Part shown: piece after piece, positions 32,065-42,872 of the stretch
How positions within the stretch are numbered: position 1 is the stretch's first letter
How the letters are laid out: every line of letters begins with the position of its first letter
Assembly: GCA_023525975.1 (NCBI GenBank)
Contig: CM042039.1
Location: 11,314,501-11,378,500 of the forward strand
Direction: 5' to 3'
DNA: 64,000 nt
Source: Smallanthus sonchifolius
Taxonomy: Eukaryota; Streptophyta; Magnoliopsida; Asterales; Asteraceae
Translations under genes and position numbers: made by a program
Notes under the pieces: generated by a model
The model's database searches: none
What the model was told of the DNA's origin: nothing
What the model saw: the letters and a program-made list of their open reading frames with translations, nothing else

Positions 32065-33663
32065 TTAAGAGTTTGACGTGGAGTGCTTGAACAGATTAGG
32101 ATATTTGTGCATCATCTGATCCTCGCGCTCCCACGTGAATTCCGGTCCGCATTTTGAGTTCCAACGAACTCTAACAATGGGGATTTTGCTGCGCTTTAAC
32201 GTTTTTACTTCCCTATCCATAATTTCGACAGGTTCTTCGATGAAACATAACTGTTCATCAACATGTAGTTCCTCCAGAGGAACTGCGAGTGATTCGTCTG
32301 CCAGGCATTTCTTTAAATTTGAGACGTGAAAGACGTTGTGTACACCACTAAGTCTTTCAGGTAGGTCCAGTTGATACGCGACTGGTCCAATTCTTTTCAT
32401 TATTTTGAATGGTCCAACATAACGAGGATTCAGTTTTCCTCGTTTCCCGAAACGAATGACACCTTTCCAAGGTGAGACTTTGAGTAAGACCATGTCACCT
32501 ACTTGAAACTCCAAAGGTTTACGACACTTGTCGGCATAGCTCTTTTGACGATCACGAGCTGCCGCCATACGGTTTCTAATTTGAACGATCTTTTCGAAAG
32601 TTTCAAATACATGTTCAGGACCTGTGAGTTGGCTATCTCCAACCTCGGTCCAACAAATGGGAGAACAGCATTTCCGTCCATAAAGTGCTTCAAATGGAGC
32701 TGCCTTGATGCTAGTGTGATAACTGTTGTTGTAGGAGAACTCCACCAACGGTAGGTGAGACTCCCAAGTGTTACCGAAATCGATCACACAAGCTCGTAGC
32801 ATGTCCTCCAGAGTTTGGATAGTACGTTTAGTTTGGCCATCAGTTTGAGGATGGTATGCTGTGCTCATATCTAGACGCGTGCCTAATGCTTTATGCAATG
32901 ACTGCCAGAAACGGGAAGTGAATCGTGCATCGCGATCCGAAATGATAGAGATAGGCACCCCGTGCCGAGAGACTACTTCTTTCAAGTATATTCGAGTGAG
33001 TTTATCCATTTTGTCAGTTTCTTTGATGGCTAGGAAGTGGGCAGATTTTGTTAGGCGATCAACAATTACCCATATAGTATCACATCCGGTAGGAGTTCGG
33101 GGTAATTTGGTAATGAAGTCCATGGATATTTGTTCCCATTTCCACATGGGAGTTTCAGGTTGTTGCAGTAGACCGGGCGGTTTTTGGTATTCAACTTTGA
33201 CCTTCGCGCAGGTCAGACACTTACTAACATAGGTGGCTATATCGGCCTTCATCTTCGGCCACGAATATAGTACTTTTAGATCATGGTACATTTTATCGGA
33301 ACCCGGATGGATGGAGTAACGAGATTTATGAGCTTCATCCATGATTAGTTCCCTTAAATTTCCGAACACTGGAATCCATATTCGTTCGACAAAGTAACGA
33401 ATTCCGTCAGATTTTACTTCAAGTTGTGCTTCCATGCCTCGAGTACCTTCTAACGGTAGGTTATCTTCTTTCAAGGCTTCAAGTTGAGCACTACGGATTC
33501 TGTCAGGCAATCCAGGGTGAATAGTAAGTTGTAATGCCCGAACTCGTTTGGGTTTCGTTTCCTTTCGGCTTAGTGCATCAGCCACAACGTTAGCTTTACC
33601 CGGATGATACCGGATCGCACAGTCGTAATCATTTAAAAGTTCAACCCAACGACGTTGTCGCAT
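32065..33663 (-). pseudogene. pol: Element B RNase H end, integrase and chromodomain
   Basis: 532 codons from MRQRRWVELLNDYDC. In order: the final RNase H motif (NVVADALSRKE, about 25), integrase zinc domain (HKSRYSIHPGSDKMY to CLTCAKVK), catalytic Asp in MDFITKLP and in SDRDARF, then GQTKRTIQTLE, where Lys replaces the catalytic Glu (SER or TER in D and C). A GPY/F segment and a chromodomain-like end (IPIVRVRWNSKCGPEFTWE) follow. The altered Glu predicts an inactive integrase. The frame is the same as the upstream pol block and is separated from it only by the TAG at 33679-33681. Confidence 0.92.
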
Positions 33664-33678
33664 GTTTAACTCCTTCTG

Positions 33679-35733
33679 CTAGAAGATATGCTCGAGGCTC
33701 TTGTGATTGGTGTAGATGGTGCATTTGGTACCGTACAAGTAATGTCTCCATATCTTAAGTGCAAAAACTACTGCTCCCAACTCTAGGTCATGAGTGGTGT
33801 AATTTTTCTCGTGAACCTTTAATTGACGTGACGCGTATGCGATTACCTTTTCGCGTTGCATCAAGACACAACCCAGGCCTTGAATGGATGCATCACAATA
33901 CACCACAAAATCATCGGTTCCTTCCTGAAGGGCTAAAATAGGTGCACTGCAAAGTTTCTGTTTGAGGTGCTGGAAAGCTGACTCTTGGTTAGCGCCCCAA
34001 TTATAGGCTTTTCCTTTTTGAGTTAGGGCGGTGAGAGGTTGAGCAATTTTGGAAAATCCTTCGATGAATCGACGATAATATCCAGCCAATCCCAGAAATT
34101 GTCGCACCTCAGTCGGAGTCGTCGGTGCTGCCCAATTCTTGATGGATTCTATTTTGGATGGGTCGACATGTATCCCTTTTTCATTTACCACATGCCCTAG
34201 AAACTGAACTTCCCGGATCCAAAATTCACACTTTGAAAACTTAGCATACAGTTGTTCTTGCTTAAGTAGTTCTAAAATTACGCGTAGATGTTCCTCATGT
34301 TCCTCCTTGTTCTTGGAATAGATGAGGATGTCGTCGATGAAAACGATAACAAACTGGTTAAGGTAAGGCTTACACACACGGTTCATGAGTTCCATGAATA
34401 CCGCGGGTGCGTTGGTTAAACAAAAAGGCATGACCATAAATTCGTAATGGCCGTACCTTGTCCTGAAAGCAGTCTTAGAGATATCCTCATCCCGGACTCT
34501 CAGCTGATGATAACCAGATCTAAGGTCTATTTTGGAATAGAAACTTGACCCTTGAAGTTGATCGAAGAGGTCATCAATACGCGGCAGGGGATAACGATTT
34601 TTGATAGTTACCTTGTTCAATTCTCGGTAATCAATGCACATACGGAAAGTACCGTCCTTCTTTTTAACAAATAGGACTGGAGCTCCCCACGGTGATGAAC
34701 TAGGTCGGATGAAACCTTTATCCAACAATTCCTGTAACTGAGTGGACAGCTCTTGCAATTCACTAGGTGCTAGTCTATAAGGTGCCCGAGCAATCGGTGC
34801 TGCTCCGGGTGCCCGAGCAATCGGTGCTGCTCCGGGTGCTAGGTCAATTTGGAATTCAACCTGACGGTGTGGTGGAAAACCGGGCAGATCCTCGGGGAAT
34901 ACTTCCAAAAATTTACACACAACGGGAATATCTTCGATCTTCTTCTCTTCTGACGGCTGTTCAGCAACAAGGGCCAAAATAGCCGTATGCCCCTTTCGAA
35001 GACATTTTTGTGCTTTCATGAAGGATATAATGCCCATGACTGTACCAACTCTTTCACCTTGGATGGAAAGGGTTTCTCCATTTGAGAGAGGTACACGTAC
35101 AATCTTCTCACGACAGATAATTTCGGCTTGGTTTTTAGACAGCCAATCCATACCAACAATTATATCAAAACTACCAAGTATGACCGGCATAAGGTCAATA
35201 TCAAATGTATGTGTAGCTAGCTCAAGTTTACATCCTTTAAGTATGTGAGTTGCCTTAATTATTTGACCGTCAGCTATCTCTATTGTATACTTATTTTCTA
35301 ATAGAGATGAAGTTCCTTTTATCATATTACTGAATTTCTTAGATATAAAACTTCTATCAGCACCGGTGTCAAAAAGGACAGAAGCAAAGAAATTATTTAC
35401 GAGAAATTTACTGGTGACCACGTTATGATCGTAGCGAGCCTCTCCGGATCCCAGTACAAAAGCTCTTCCCTTCGCCCCATTTCCTCCATTACCACCGTTA
35501 TTACCGTTATTCCCACCATTGTTATTTTGATTGGGGTTGTTACCATTGTTGCCCTGGTTATTACCGTTACCACTACCACTGCCATTACCATTTCCAGCCT
35601 TTTTCAACTGAGGACAATTCCTTTGAATGTGCCCCTCTTTACCGCACTGAAAACATCCCCTCGTGAATCCCTGTGATTGAAATGGTTGTTTGTTCGGGAG
35701 TGCAACCCTACAGTCCTTCGCCGCGTGGCCCAT
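33679..35733 (-). pseudogene. pol: Element B nucleocapsid, protease, reverse transcriptase and RNase H
   Basis: 684 codons ending at an in-frame TAG. In order: zinc knuckle CFQCGKEGHIQRNC, an Asn/Gly-rich linker, protease VLFDTGADRSFI (about 120), reverse transcriptase MCIDYRELNKVTIK (about 367) and FVIVFIDDILIYS (about 464), then RNase H CDAS (about 614) and THDLELGA. The next RNase H motif reads YTNHKSL, with Asn for the catalytic Asp of YTDHKSL. A 27-bp tandem duplication (34785-34840) repeats the nine residues APGAAPIAR just before the RT domain. Gag lies upstream in another frame because of a frameshift between about 35735 and 35880. Confidence 0.93.
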
Positions 35734-35831
35734 TTTACCACAACGTTGGCAATGTTGTCGGTCACAAGTGCCCGTGTGGTGATAGCCGCATTTGTTGCAC
35801 TTGGGGTACCTCCCAGCATATTCCCCTTGAT

Positions 35832-36583
35832 TCAGACCTGATGAGGTCGTTTGATTAAAGTTTCTAGCATGCTCAAACTTTCGATGTTGTTGTGCTGAGG
35901 TTGATTAGGTTGGGATCCTTTAGAATTTGAGTGGGAGTGGGAGTGTGAGTGGGAGTGATGGTCGAACTTGCGCTTATTATTGTCGGTGGGTTTAGCAATT
36001 GAACCTCTTGGAGGTAAAGTTCCCTGTGTCACTGCCTGATCGGTCAATTTGTGAGCAAGTCTGATGGTCTGTTGGATGGTGGTAGGGTTGGATGATGTCA
36101 CCATGCTTTGAATCTGAGGTACCAAACCTCCAATGTATAGTTCAATCCGTTTGTAATCCGGAGTCACCATATGTGGGCACATGGTGGCAAGTTCGTGCGA
36201 ACGGGTGGTGTAGAGTTCAATTTCTGAACCCTCCATCTTAAGGTTCCAGAACTCTCCTTCTAACTTTTGAATTTCATCTCGTGGACAGTATTCTTCTTTC
36301 ATCATGGTTTTAAATTCCTCCCACAGGAGTCCATTTGCCATTGCTAGTCCCAACATTTGCACTTGGGCATTCCACCATGTTAGGGCCGGGCCTTCTAAAG
36401 TTCCAGCAGCAAATTTCACTTGGTTAGCCACGAGGCAGTTGCACATGGCTATTACTAATTCAACCTTCTCAAACCAGCGAAGTAATCCAACTGCTCCTTC
36501 AGCTCCACTAAAGGTGTGGGGCTTGCAGTCCATGAATGCCTTGAAAGTGCAGGCTGGCTGTTGATTTTGCTGGTTTTGCTGGC
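35832..36583 (-). pseudogene. gag: Element B gag exon 2 (capsid), frameshifted at its end
   Basis: After the predicted acceptor, reads QNQQNQQPACTFKAFMDC, then an uninterrupted capsid (GLLRWFEKVE, LTWWNAQVQ, EYCPRDEIQKLEGEFWNL, YIGGLVPQIQSMV) and a His/Ser-rich linker. It ends falsely at 35832 after a frame change; the knuckle-bearing frame continues at 35733. The capsid here is intact, where element A has two nonsense codons. Confidence 0.9.
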
Positions 36584-36682
36584 CTGGATTTAGAAATACG
36601 AATTGAATTGGAATTATAGAGTTTAGAAAGATGTTCTTAGGAGAAGGAATTGACACTACTAGTCAATAGTTAAAGCATTTAC
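36584..36682 (-). other. Predicted gag intron of element B (99 bp)
   Basis: Donor CAG|GTAAATG at 36682, acceptor TTTCTAAATCCAG at 36584, a pyrimidine-rich 3' part and a CTAAAC branch-like motif. The junction restores the gag frame in phase 1, exactly as in element A. An in-frame stop occurs inside the intron if it is retained. Confidence 0.68.
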
Positions 36683-36806
36683 CTGCAGCATTCTGTGCTG
36701 CTAGGGCCTCTGCCACACTATTGTTTATCAAAGCTGCTAGTTCTGCTGCCGTCATGTTGATGGCACCACGACCACCGACACGGCCTCCTCGTCCTCTCCC
36801 AGACAT
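36683..36806 (-). CDS. gag: Predicted gag exon 1 of element B
   Basis: 124 nt, the same length as in A. It encodes MSGRGRGGRVGGRG, then a helix AAELAALINNSVAEALAAQNA. Amino-acid identity with A is high, while the flanking leader is more diverged. The Arg/Gly-rich start followed by a leucine/alanine helix matches the N terminus expected of Tekay-type Gag. Confidence 0.68.
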
Positions 36807-37057
36807 ATTTCTTCACAATCACAAATGAAAACAATGAGAAATATATCGCATATTAAACATTATTCAGGTACGGGTAAGGAAATACAACATCTAATATTTT
36901 GAAAATTAAATAAATTGTAAGGCTACAAAATAAATAACTCAAATATTAAACTTCTCATGCTTTTATTGGATGGGAACAACCTTACCCATCTACGTTTGAA
37001 AAGAGAAATAACATAAGCAAAAACAAACATGAAAAGGAAGATAGATTAGGAAGATCC

Positions 37058-37819
37058 TCAAACATCCTCGTCATTAGAAGAGACGTATGACTGAGCATCA
37101 TCGATCTCCACTGGCTCTTCCTCAGCTGGCTCCCCCTCTAAGGGCTCCTCCTCGAAGGGCTCCTCTTCAAAGGGTTCCACCTCATCGTCAGATACTGGAA
37201 TGTCTTCCGGAAGTAGGGCCGCTTGCAGTTGGGCTTCCAAGTGAGTCACCCTCTCTTGAAGGCCTTCAGCAATGTGGTTTGCCACATGTAGCTGAGCTTC
37301 CATAGCAGCTAATCTCTCCAGAACTCCTTCCATATCATCATCCATAGTGTCAGCCCTCGTCTCTAGATGTGCCACATGATCCACTAAAAGGTTGTGGACA
37401 TGGTCCGTTGCAACTAATTCGGTAGTCAAGTGTTCTACTCCTACCTTATTCTTCTCTACTTGGGGTCCATTCTCCATAAGTTTAGGTATCTCCTCGGTGG
37501 CACCTTGTACAAAACTCAACTCCTTCAACATATAAGATACGAATGCTGCGAAGGCTTGTTCCATGGTGCATGGTAAGCTAGGTAGTGTAGATGATGAAGA
37601 TGCGGATCCAAAGTACGGTGATGGAACATCTCCCATTTCGATCCACCTTTGGATCATATGTGGGTATACATCCCAATTGAGAGCATAATCAAATGCTCGT
37701 GCGTTGCTCGGTTCGCCTTGGTCAATTGAGGTAGTCTGGCGCCTTTTGGGCTCCGGGGAAGAGAGTACAGGTGCCTTATGCCCTGATGCGTTAGGTGATG
37801 GAGGTGGTGTTGACGACAT
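37058..37819 (-). CDS. Element B upstream ORF: coiled-coil protein with acidic repeats, function unknown
   Basis: 253 residues, homologous to 2199-2987 of element A. It starts MSSTPPPSPNASGHKAP, has the basic patch EPKRR, the block YPHMIQRWIEMGDVPSPYFG, a coiled coil (VAHLETRAD, LAAMEAQLHV, VTHLEAQLQA) and an acidic tail with four EEEP-type units, then SSNDEDV. The frame is intact here although the rest of the element is broken. It lies between the primer site and gag exon 1. No known domain is recognised. Confidence 0.72.
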   Translation of the reverse strand: MSSTPPPSPNASGHKAPVLSSPEPKRRQTTSIDQGEPSNARAFDYALNWDVYPHMIQRWIEMGDVPSPYFGSASSSSTLPSLPCTMEQAFAAFVSYMLKELSFVQGATEEIPKLMENGPQVEKNKVGVEHLTTELVATDHVHNLLVDHVAHLETRADTMDDDMEGVLERLAAMEAQLHVANHIAEGLQERVTHLEAQLQAALLPEDIPVSDDEVEPFEEEPFEEEPLEGEPAEEEPVEIDDAQSYVSSNDEDV

Positions 37820-37919
37820 GATCCTGCAACAATTTGTATAAGTGCCAAACATCCAAATGACATGTAACTAATGTGTGAGGCTATAGTCTAGTATGCAATC
37901 CTAGTTCTCTATAACCAAT

Positions 37920-37932
37920 GGCTCTGATACCA
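37920..37932 (-). promoter_or_regulatory. Primer-binding site of element B (tRNA-iMet)
   Basis: TGGTATCAGAGCC on the minus strand, three bases from the LTR edge at 37936. Confidence 0.95.
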
Positions 37933-37935
37933 ATC

Positions 37936-40855
37936 TGTCACACCCCCAATTTCAACTAACGGAGTATTACCGTTTGGGAAGTGACAAACCAGGATCTCAG
38001 ACACTAGTTAAATTGAACGACTCTACATGGGACTCAAAATGAAAATATCTTTTAAATCAGAGTATCAATGCGGAAACGCAAAGAAAGTAAATGCGCAAAA
38101 TACACGCGCCCAAAACCAAAGTCCAAAAGTCCAACCAAACAAAGTACATTAAAATAATTCAATCAACATAAATAGACACAAAGCAAAGCAGTTGAATCCC
38201 ATGCATGCCCTAACGTGCATCTGTGTCTTAGCTTAGCGTCCTGAGAAAACATGTAAGAAAAAGTGTTAACACGAGGTTGGTGAGTTCACAGGTTTCAATA
38301 TATAAATAAACGTTTACCATATTTATTGTACAATCAACATAAATACCAAATGAGTAGCTAATCCATGTTCATTATTTGCTATTACGCTCGCAACTGTAAA
38401 CTGACTGTTTGTATTGCCTCCCACCAGGTCTATCAACCACGATGCACGTTTAGGTCAATATTGCACCCGTTCGATATCCAATCGTGTTAGCGCGACTAAC
38501 GCGAGTGAGGTTTGTCAAACCCAGTAGTACTACCCAACATACCTCGCTATATTCATATTTAAACGGTTCGATGTGAGGACTTTCATGATAGAGTTTACGC
38601 ATAGTCATAACAATTGATATAAAATGAAGTACAAAAATCAAAAGAGTTTGTATCATGTTTTCTCCCCCAGTTTAAAAGCTGTAAAAGGGGCCGTGAAACT
38701 CACCTGAGCTTGAGTAGAGATTTGGATCACACAAGGAAAAAGTTGGAACCACGAGTGTAAGTCTCAGACGACTTACGTATGCCCTAAAATTATAAACACA
38801 TAAATTAGGGACAAGTTGGGACTTGTGACGACGACACAGAAGATTGAACGTCTGAACGCATTCTAGGAATTTAAGAGTAGACGAACGTGTCTACAGAATT
38901 ATATATATATTTATATCATTAAGGTAAATGCATTACGTGTCGAACGTTAATAACGAATGATAAATAAATAAATAAGTTCGTACGTTCGAGTCGTTTACAA
39001 AAGTTAGGAAAATAATATAATCTAATATATTATTTTAGATTCGTAAGATTAATATCTAATCGTTGGCAAAAATAATAAATATGTTATTTTTATTCGAGCA
39101 AATAACGTCGGTAAATAATATAACAATTTATATTATTAAACAGTTTAAAACATTATACGAGGTATTTAAACAAAGTGAAATAATATAAGTATATATTATT
39201 TAGAAATAGGAGTCACGAGTTAAAAATAATATTAATATATTATTTCATACGAAGCCGGGGTTGAAAATAATATAAATATATTATTTCAAAAGTGGAATTA
39301 CTATCAATTATAAGTTATAAAATCAAACCCGAGCCTACGGGTTGTTTTCCGGGTTAAAACACTTTAATATAATATTATATTATTTTAACAATTTATTTGG
39401 TAGTTAAATAATAGTGAAAATCGGTTTTTAAAAATAAATGTGGGTGGAGAGAATCGAACCCGGGTCTCTCCCCTAATAGCACAAACACTTAACCAGTCCC
39501 GGCCGCTAGGCTATCGCAACAGAATCCGGTTTCAAATGGTTTTAACATACAAGCCAAGTGTTCATCCCTCCCCATACACACATACGATTGAATCTAGACT
39601 CGAATCCAACGATTTTTGACCCTGAAATGAAATCAAAGGTTAGGGGTTTTGTATATCGGATGTTTGCGAAACTGAGGTGGTGTTTAATTGAAAGAATTCA
39701 CACGTTTTGAATCGATTAGCTATACGTATTCGGCCGAAACCCTAGATTAAGAACTTTAAATCGATTTGATTAATTCTTGTAATGTTAGATGTTGGATCCA
39801 TGGGGCTATTGATCATTGAAGGATTTCGAATCTGTCCATATAAATTAATTGCATTTTGGTTGAGACTATAATCGAAATCCCCAAATCGAGTTTATGATGA
39901 ACCCTAGTTTACGGTTTATAATCAATTCGATATTATCCGATTCAATTGATATGGGGCTTTCAAAGAGTAGGTAATCGCGAGTCTAACCATATGATTCAAT
40001 TGAATTTTAATCGAGTTTAGTATCAAAAGCCCCAAACTGGGTTTCGTATGAACCCTAGATTACGGGTCTTGATCAATTCGATGTTATGAGATTAAATAAA
40101 CATGGGGTTTTCATTAAAAAGATGATTTCGAGTCTAACAGTATAAGTTAATTGCATTAAAACACGTTGTAAGGTAGGGTTCGATTAACTCGGTTGATCAT
40201 GAACCCTAGAATTTGAATCTTGATCGAATTGATGATATAAACCCCAATTAGCATAGGGTTTTCAATCTAGGAATAAGAACGAAGCTATGGATGAGATTTA
40301 TTACCAGAACGCAATATGAATTGAAGGGGATCGATCAAAACAGGTGCCGACCGAGGGGCGTTGGTCTCCGGCGAGTCTGGTTCTATCTCCGATTGGATCG
40401 TCGTGTGTAATACGTTCTCAGCGACTCGTCCAAGGTGCGTGGATGATCAATTTCAGTTGCAATGATCGAATTGAAGCGAATTTGTGTAGAGACAATGGTG
40501 GAGTCGACGGTTACAACATAAATAATCATCATTGGGATTTATTCGTGTATAATGGTAGTGATAATTGCTCAATGATGATCGATCATAGCATTGAAAGCTA
40601 TATCCGTTACAAATTCGAGAGATCGATCGGTTACGAGTTCGAATTTTGGCTTGAAACTCATGAATTTTGACTTGTAAAAGTCAACATAGATAAAAACTCT
40701 TCAATTTTGACTTCCACAAGTCAACAGATTGAGTTTAGGTTTATTACACTTTTAGTCCTTGTGTTTCTAGTTTGAACATTGACAGAATTGACCCCTGGGG
40801 TTAGATTTAACTGGTTTCAGTTAACGGAGTTAACCGGAAAAGTCGGGTTGTCACA
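37936..40855 (-). repeat. Element B 5' LTR (2,920 bp)
   Basis: Pairs with 29023-31949. It carries the tRNA-like module (39438-39525) and two inverted W-box pairs (40667-40684 and 40707-40724). It ends TTGTCACA, followed by the CTTCA duplication. Confidence 0.96.
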
Positions 40856-41917
40856 CTTCACAATCCCGTTTGCTGTGCCAAATGACACGATGCAAACACG
40901 ACACATAATATAAACATATCATTTACATGACTCCTTAACTACACTTCACGCATAACCCTAAAACGATATATTTCTCACATGCATTCATAAACATTTAATG
41001 TACGACACGACTCTTCCCGTTAGGCCCTTAACACGACACGCATTGATAACCCATACCCTTAACTCACACATTTCCATGATCCCACCCTAGACCCTACGAA
41101 CAGTTAACAATTATGTTCATATTCAAAACGCATCGGGTTACAACCCGAAATCCTTAACATAACTAATAGGGTAAACCCATTTCAAAGGTATGTACGTTAG
41201 CCCCAAAACGTTAAAAACATTTAAAGAGGGGGATTAGAAAGTCACGAGTTATGCTGATTCTCAATCCCTGGACTACAACTCCTTCGTTCACGCTCGAAAC
41301 CCGATCCTGACAAACGTATGTTCACACAATCAGAATACGTTCATAACATACCTCGCGTAGGCATACATAAAATATAGTACTAACACTCGTTTCCCTGCTA
41401 GTCATACCAACCCCTCGAATCCTCGGCTCCATCCACACTCGTATGTTAGATGAATTCCCATGCATATACGTAATCACCATGTAAACCCAAACCACACGGA
41501 ACTCGTGTATCCAAATCGGGTTTTCATGCATGAATGCAAGCCATGCCATGCAAACCCTAGTCGGGTACCCCTAATCGGCTCTATTCTTGGCATCACATTC
41601 TCCATCGTGCACCACCGAGTACACTATCCTCGTCTTCTTCATCGTGAAAACCCTATCGGCTACTTCACCATAACCAAACCCTTTTGTTCCAACCGAGCCC
41701 ATTCTCTTCGAAGAAAACACTACCCCCTTGTCCTCTGTTTGTTCACCTCTGTGCCACGCCATCACAGCAGTCGTCGACATCTGTGCTCCAGTCGCATCGC
41801 CCTAGCTCGTCCTCCTGCTTCCTTCTTTCCTTTGACAGCCAACTGCTCCGCAACCTGGGTTGTCACCGTGACCGGCTTGTCGCCGATCACCACCACGCAT
41901 CTCCACCTAGTTGCTGT
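40856..41917 (-). repeat. Element F 5' LTR, second part
   Basis: F sequence resuming after B, from CTTCA to the G insertion. Its end (41877-41917) matches 6165-6205. A 164-codon plus-strand frame (41460-41954) runs out of this LTR into G and H sequence; I consider it fortuitous. Confidence 0.75.
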
Positions 41918-41970
41918 TGATGTGAGGTCAAATATACCGTGCCTAAGAGTCTAGTTTGTATAGTTTTATG
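41918..41970 (+). repeat. Element G 5' LTR, first 53 bp
   Basis: Start of the LTR up to the copia insertion. The last five bases, TTATG (41966-41970), are H's target duplication and recur at 54653, where this LTR resumes. Confidence 0.85.
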
Positions 41971-42763
41971 TGTAGAACCAAAGACTGATTGCTACCAAAT
42001 TATTCTAAGTACAAATGCTGCTGATAGGCTTATCAGCAGCATTCAACACTTGTTGCTGCTGATAGGCTTATCAGCAGCATTCATCACAAGTTGCTGCTGA
42101 TAGGCTTATCAGCAGCATTCTACACAAGTTGCTGCTGATAGGCTTATCAGCAGCATTCTGCACAAGTTGCTGCTGATAGGCTTATCAGCAGCAGTCATCC
42201 ATGTTTGCTGCTGATAGGCTTACTAGCAGCAACCTTCACTCTTTGCAGCTGATAGCTCTATTCACTGAAAAACCAAACGTTGCAGCTGACTATCCAGGCC
42301 AAGCGTCTCTGACACCTTTCTACAAAAGCAACTGACAGACTCAAAGCAGAAGGAACCGCTATGGTCAACCAATGACGGACAACAATACACTTCTCCAAGC
42401 ATGCAAAAAATCATGAATAAAGAAAACGTTTCAGTAAAGTTAACTAGATTAGCCTTTACGTGTAATGTAAATTAATAAACAAGATCAACGGTTTGTGTTC
42501 GATCTGATCCTTAGAATCAAGGGTCTGTCTTGATTCTAAGTTACTATCAATACTGAGTTGCCACTTCATTGTAAGTGTGCTTGTAGTGCTTGTCATACTT
42601 ATTCATTGAGTTTCTCACTTGTAATCTTTGCATTCACAAAAGCTTAATACAACAGTGTTTATCAGTATTCTTTGTGTTTACTTGATTATAAATTGTGTAG
42701 TTGATTTTGTTTCCGCCAACCTCAACTAAGAACAGAACCATCTTGTATTCTCACGATCCTACA
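41971..42763 (+). repeat. Element H 5' LTR (793 bp)
   Basis: From TGTAGAACCAAAG to GATCCTACA. It contains six 38-bp hairpin repeats. The TATA-like position reads TATCAATA here but TATAAATA in the 3' LTR. It is longer than the 3' LTR by exactly one 38-bp unit. Confidence 0.96.
42016..42231. repeat. Six-unit 38-bp hairpin array in LTR H (5')
   Basis: Each unit has a 26-nt palindrome (arms TGCTGCTGATA and TATCAGCAGCA around a GGCT loop) and a variable 12-nt spacer. Starts are at 42016, 42054, 42092, 42130, 42168 and 42206; the sixth is slightly degraded. The 3' LTR has five units (53943-54120). Confidence 0.97.
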
Positions 42764-42765
42764 AG

Positions 42766-42777
42766 TGGTATCAGAGC
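42766..42777 (+). promoter_or_regulatory. Primer-binding site of element H (tRNA-iMet)
   Basis: TGGTATCAGAGC, two bases after the LTR end, typical for plant copia elements. Confidence 0.95.
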
Positions 42778-42872
42778 TTTGGCTCAGATTAAACAAACTA
42801 ACATTTGTTTAATCATCTCTGGTTCTATTCTAAACTCTCTCTTTGATCAAGTCACCAAAAATCAAAACAAAA

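Larger units (their letters stand above)
29023..40855 (-). mobile_element. Element B: full-length Tekay-type chromovirus with extra 5' ORF
   Basis: An 11,833-bp minus-strand element with LTRs of 2,927 and 2,920 bp, exact CTTCA duplications (29018-29022 and 40856-40860), primer site, coiled-coil ORF, two-exon gag and pol. By eye the LTRs differ at 35-40 positions plus an 8-bp indel. It is related to A. It is dead: there is a gag frameshift, a stop in RNase H, and altered catalytic residues in RNase H and integrase. Confidence 0.96.

Noticed and set aside
41460..41954. 164-codon plus-strand ORF
   Set aside because: It lies in C-rich sequence of F's LTR, crosses the G insertion border and has no recognisable domain.
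42016..42231. CRISPR-like array: near-identical palindromic repeats with short variable spacers
   Set aside because: It lies in a copia LTR, is duplicated in the other LTR, spacers are only 12 nt, and the genome is a plant; it is an LTR hairpin repeat.
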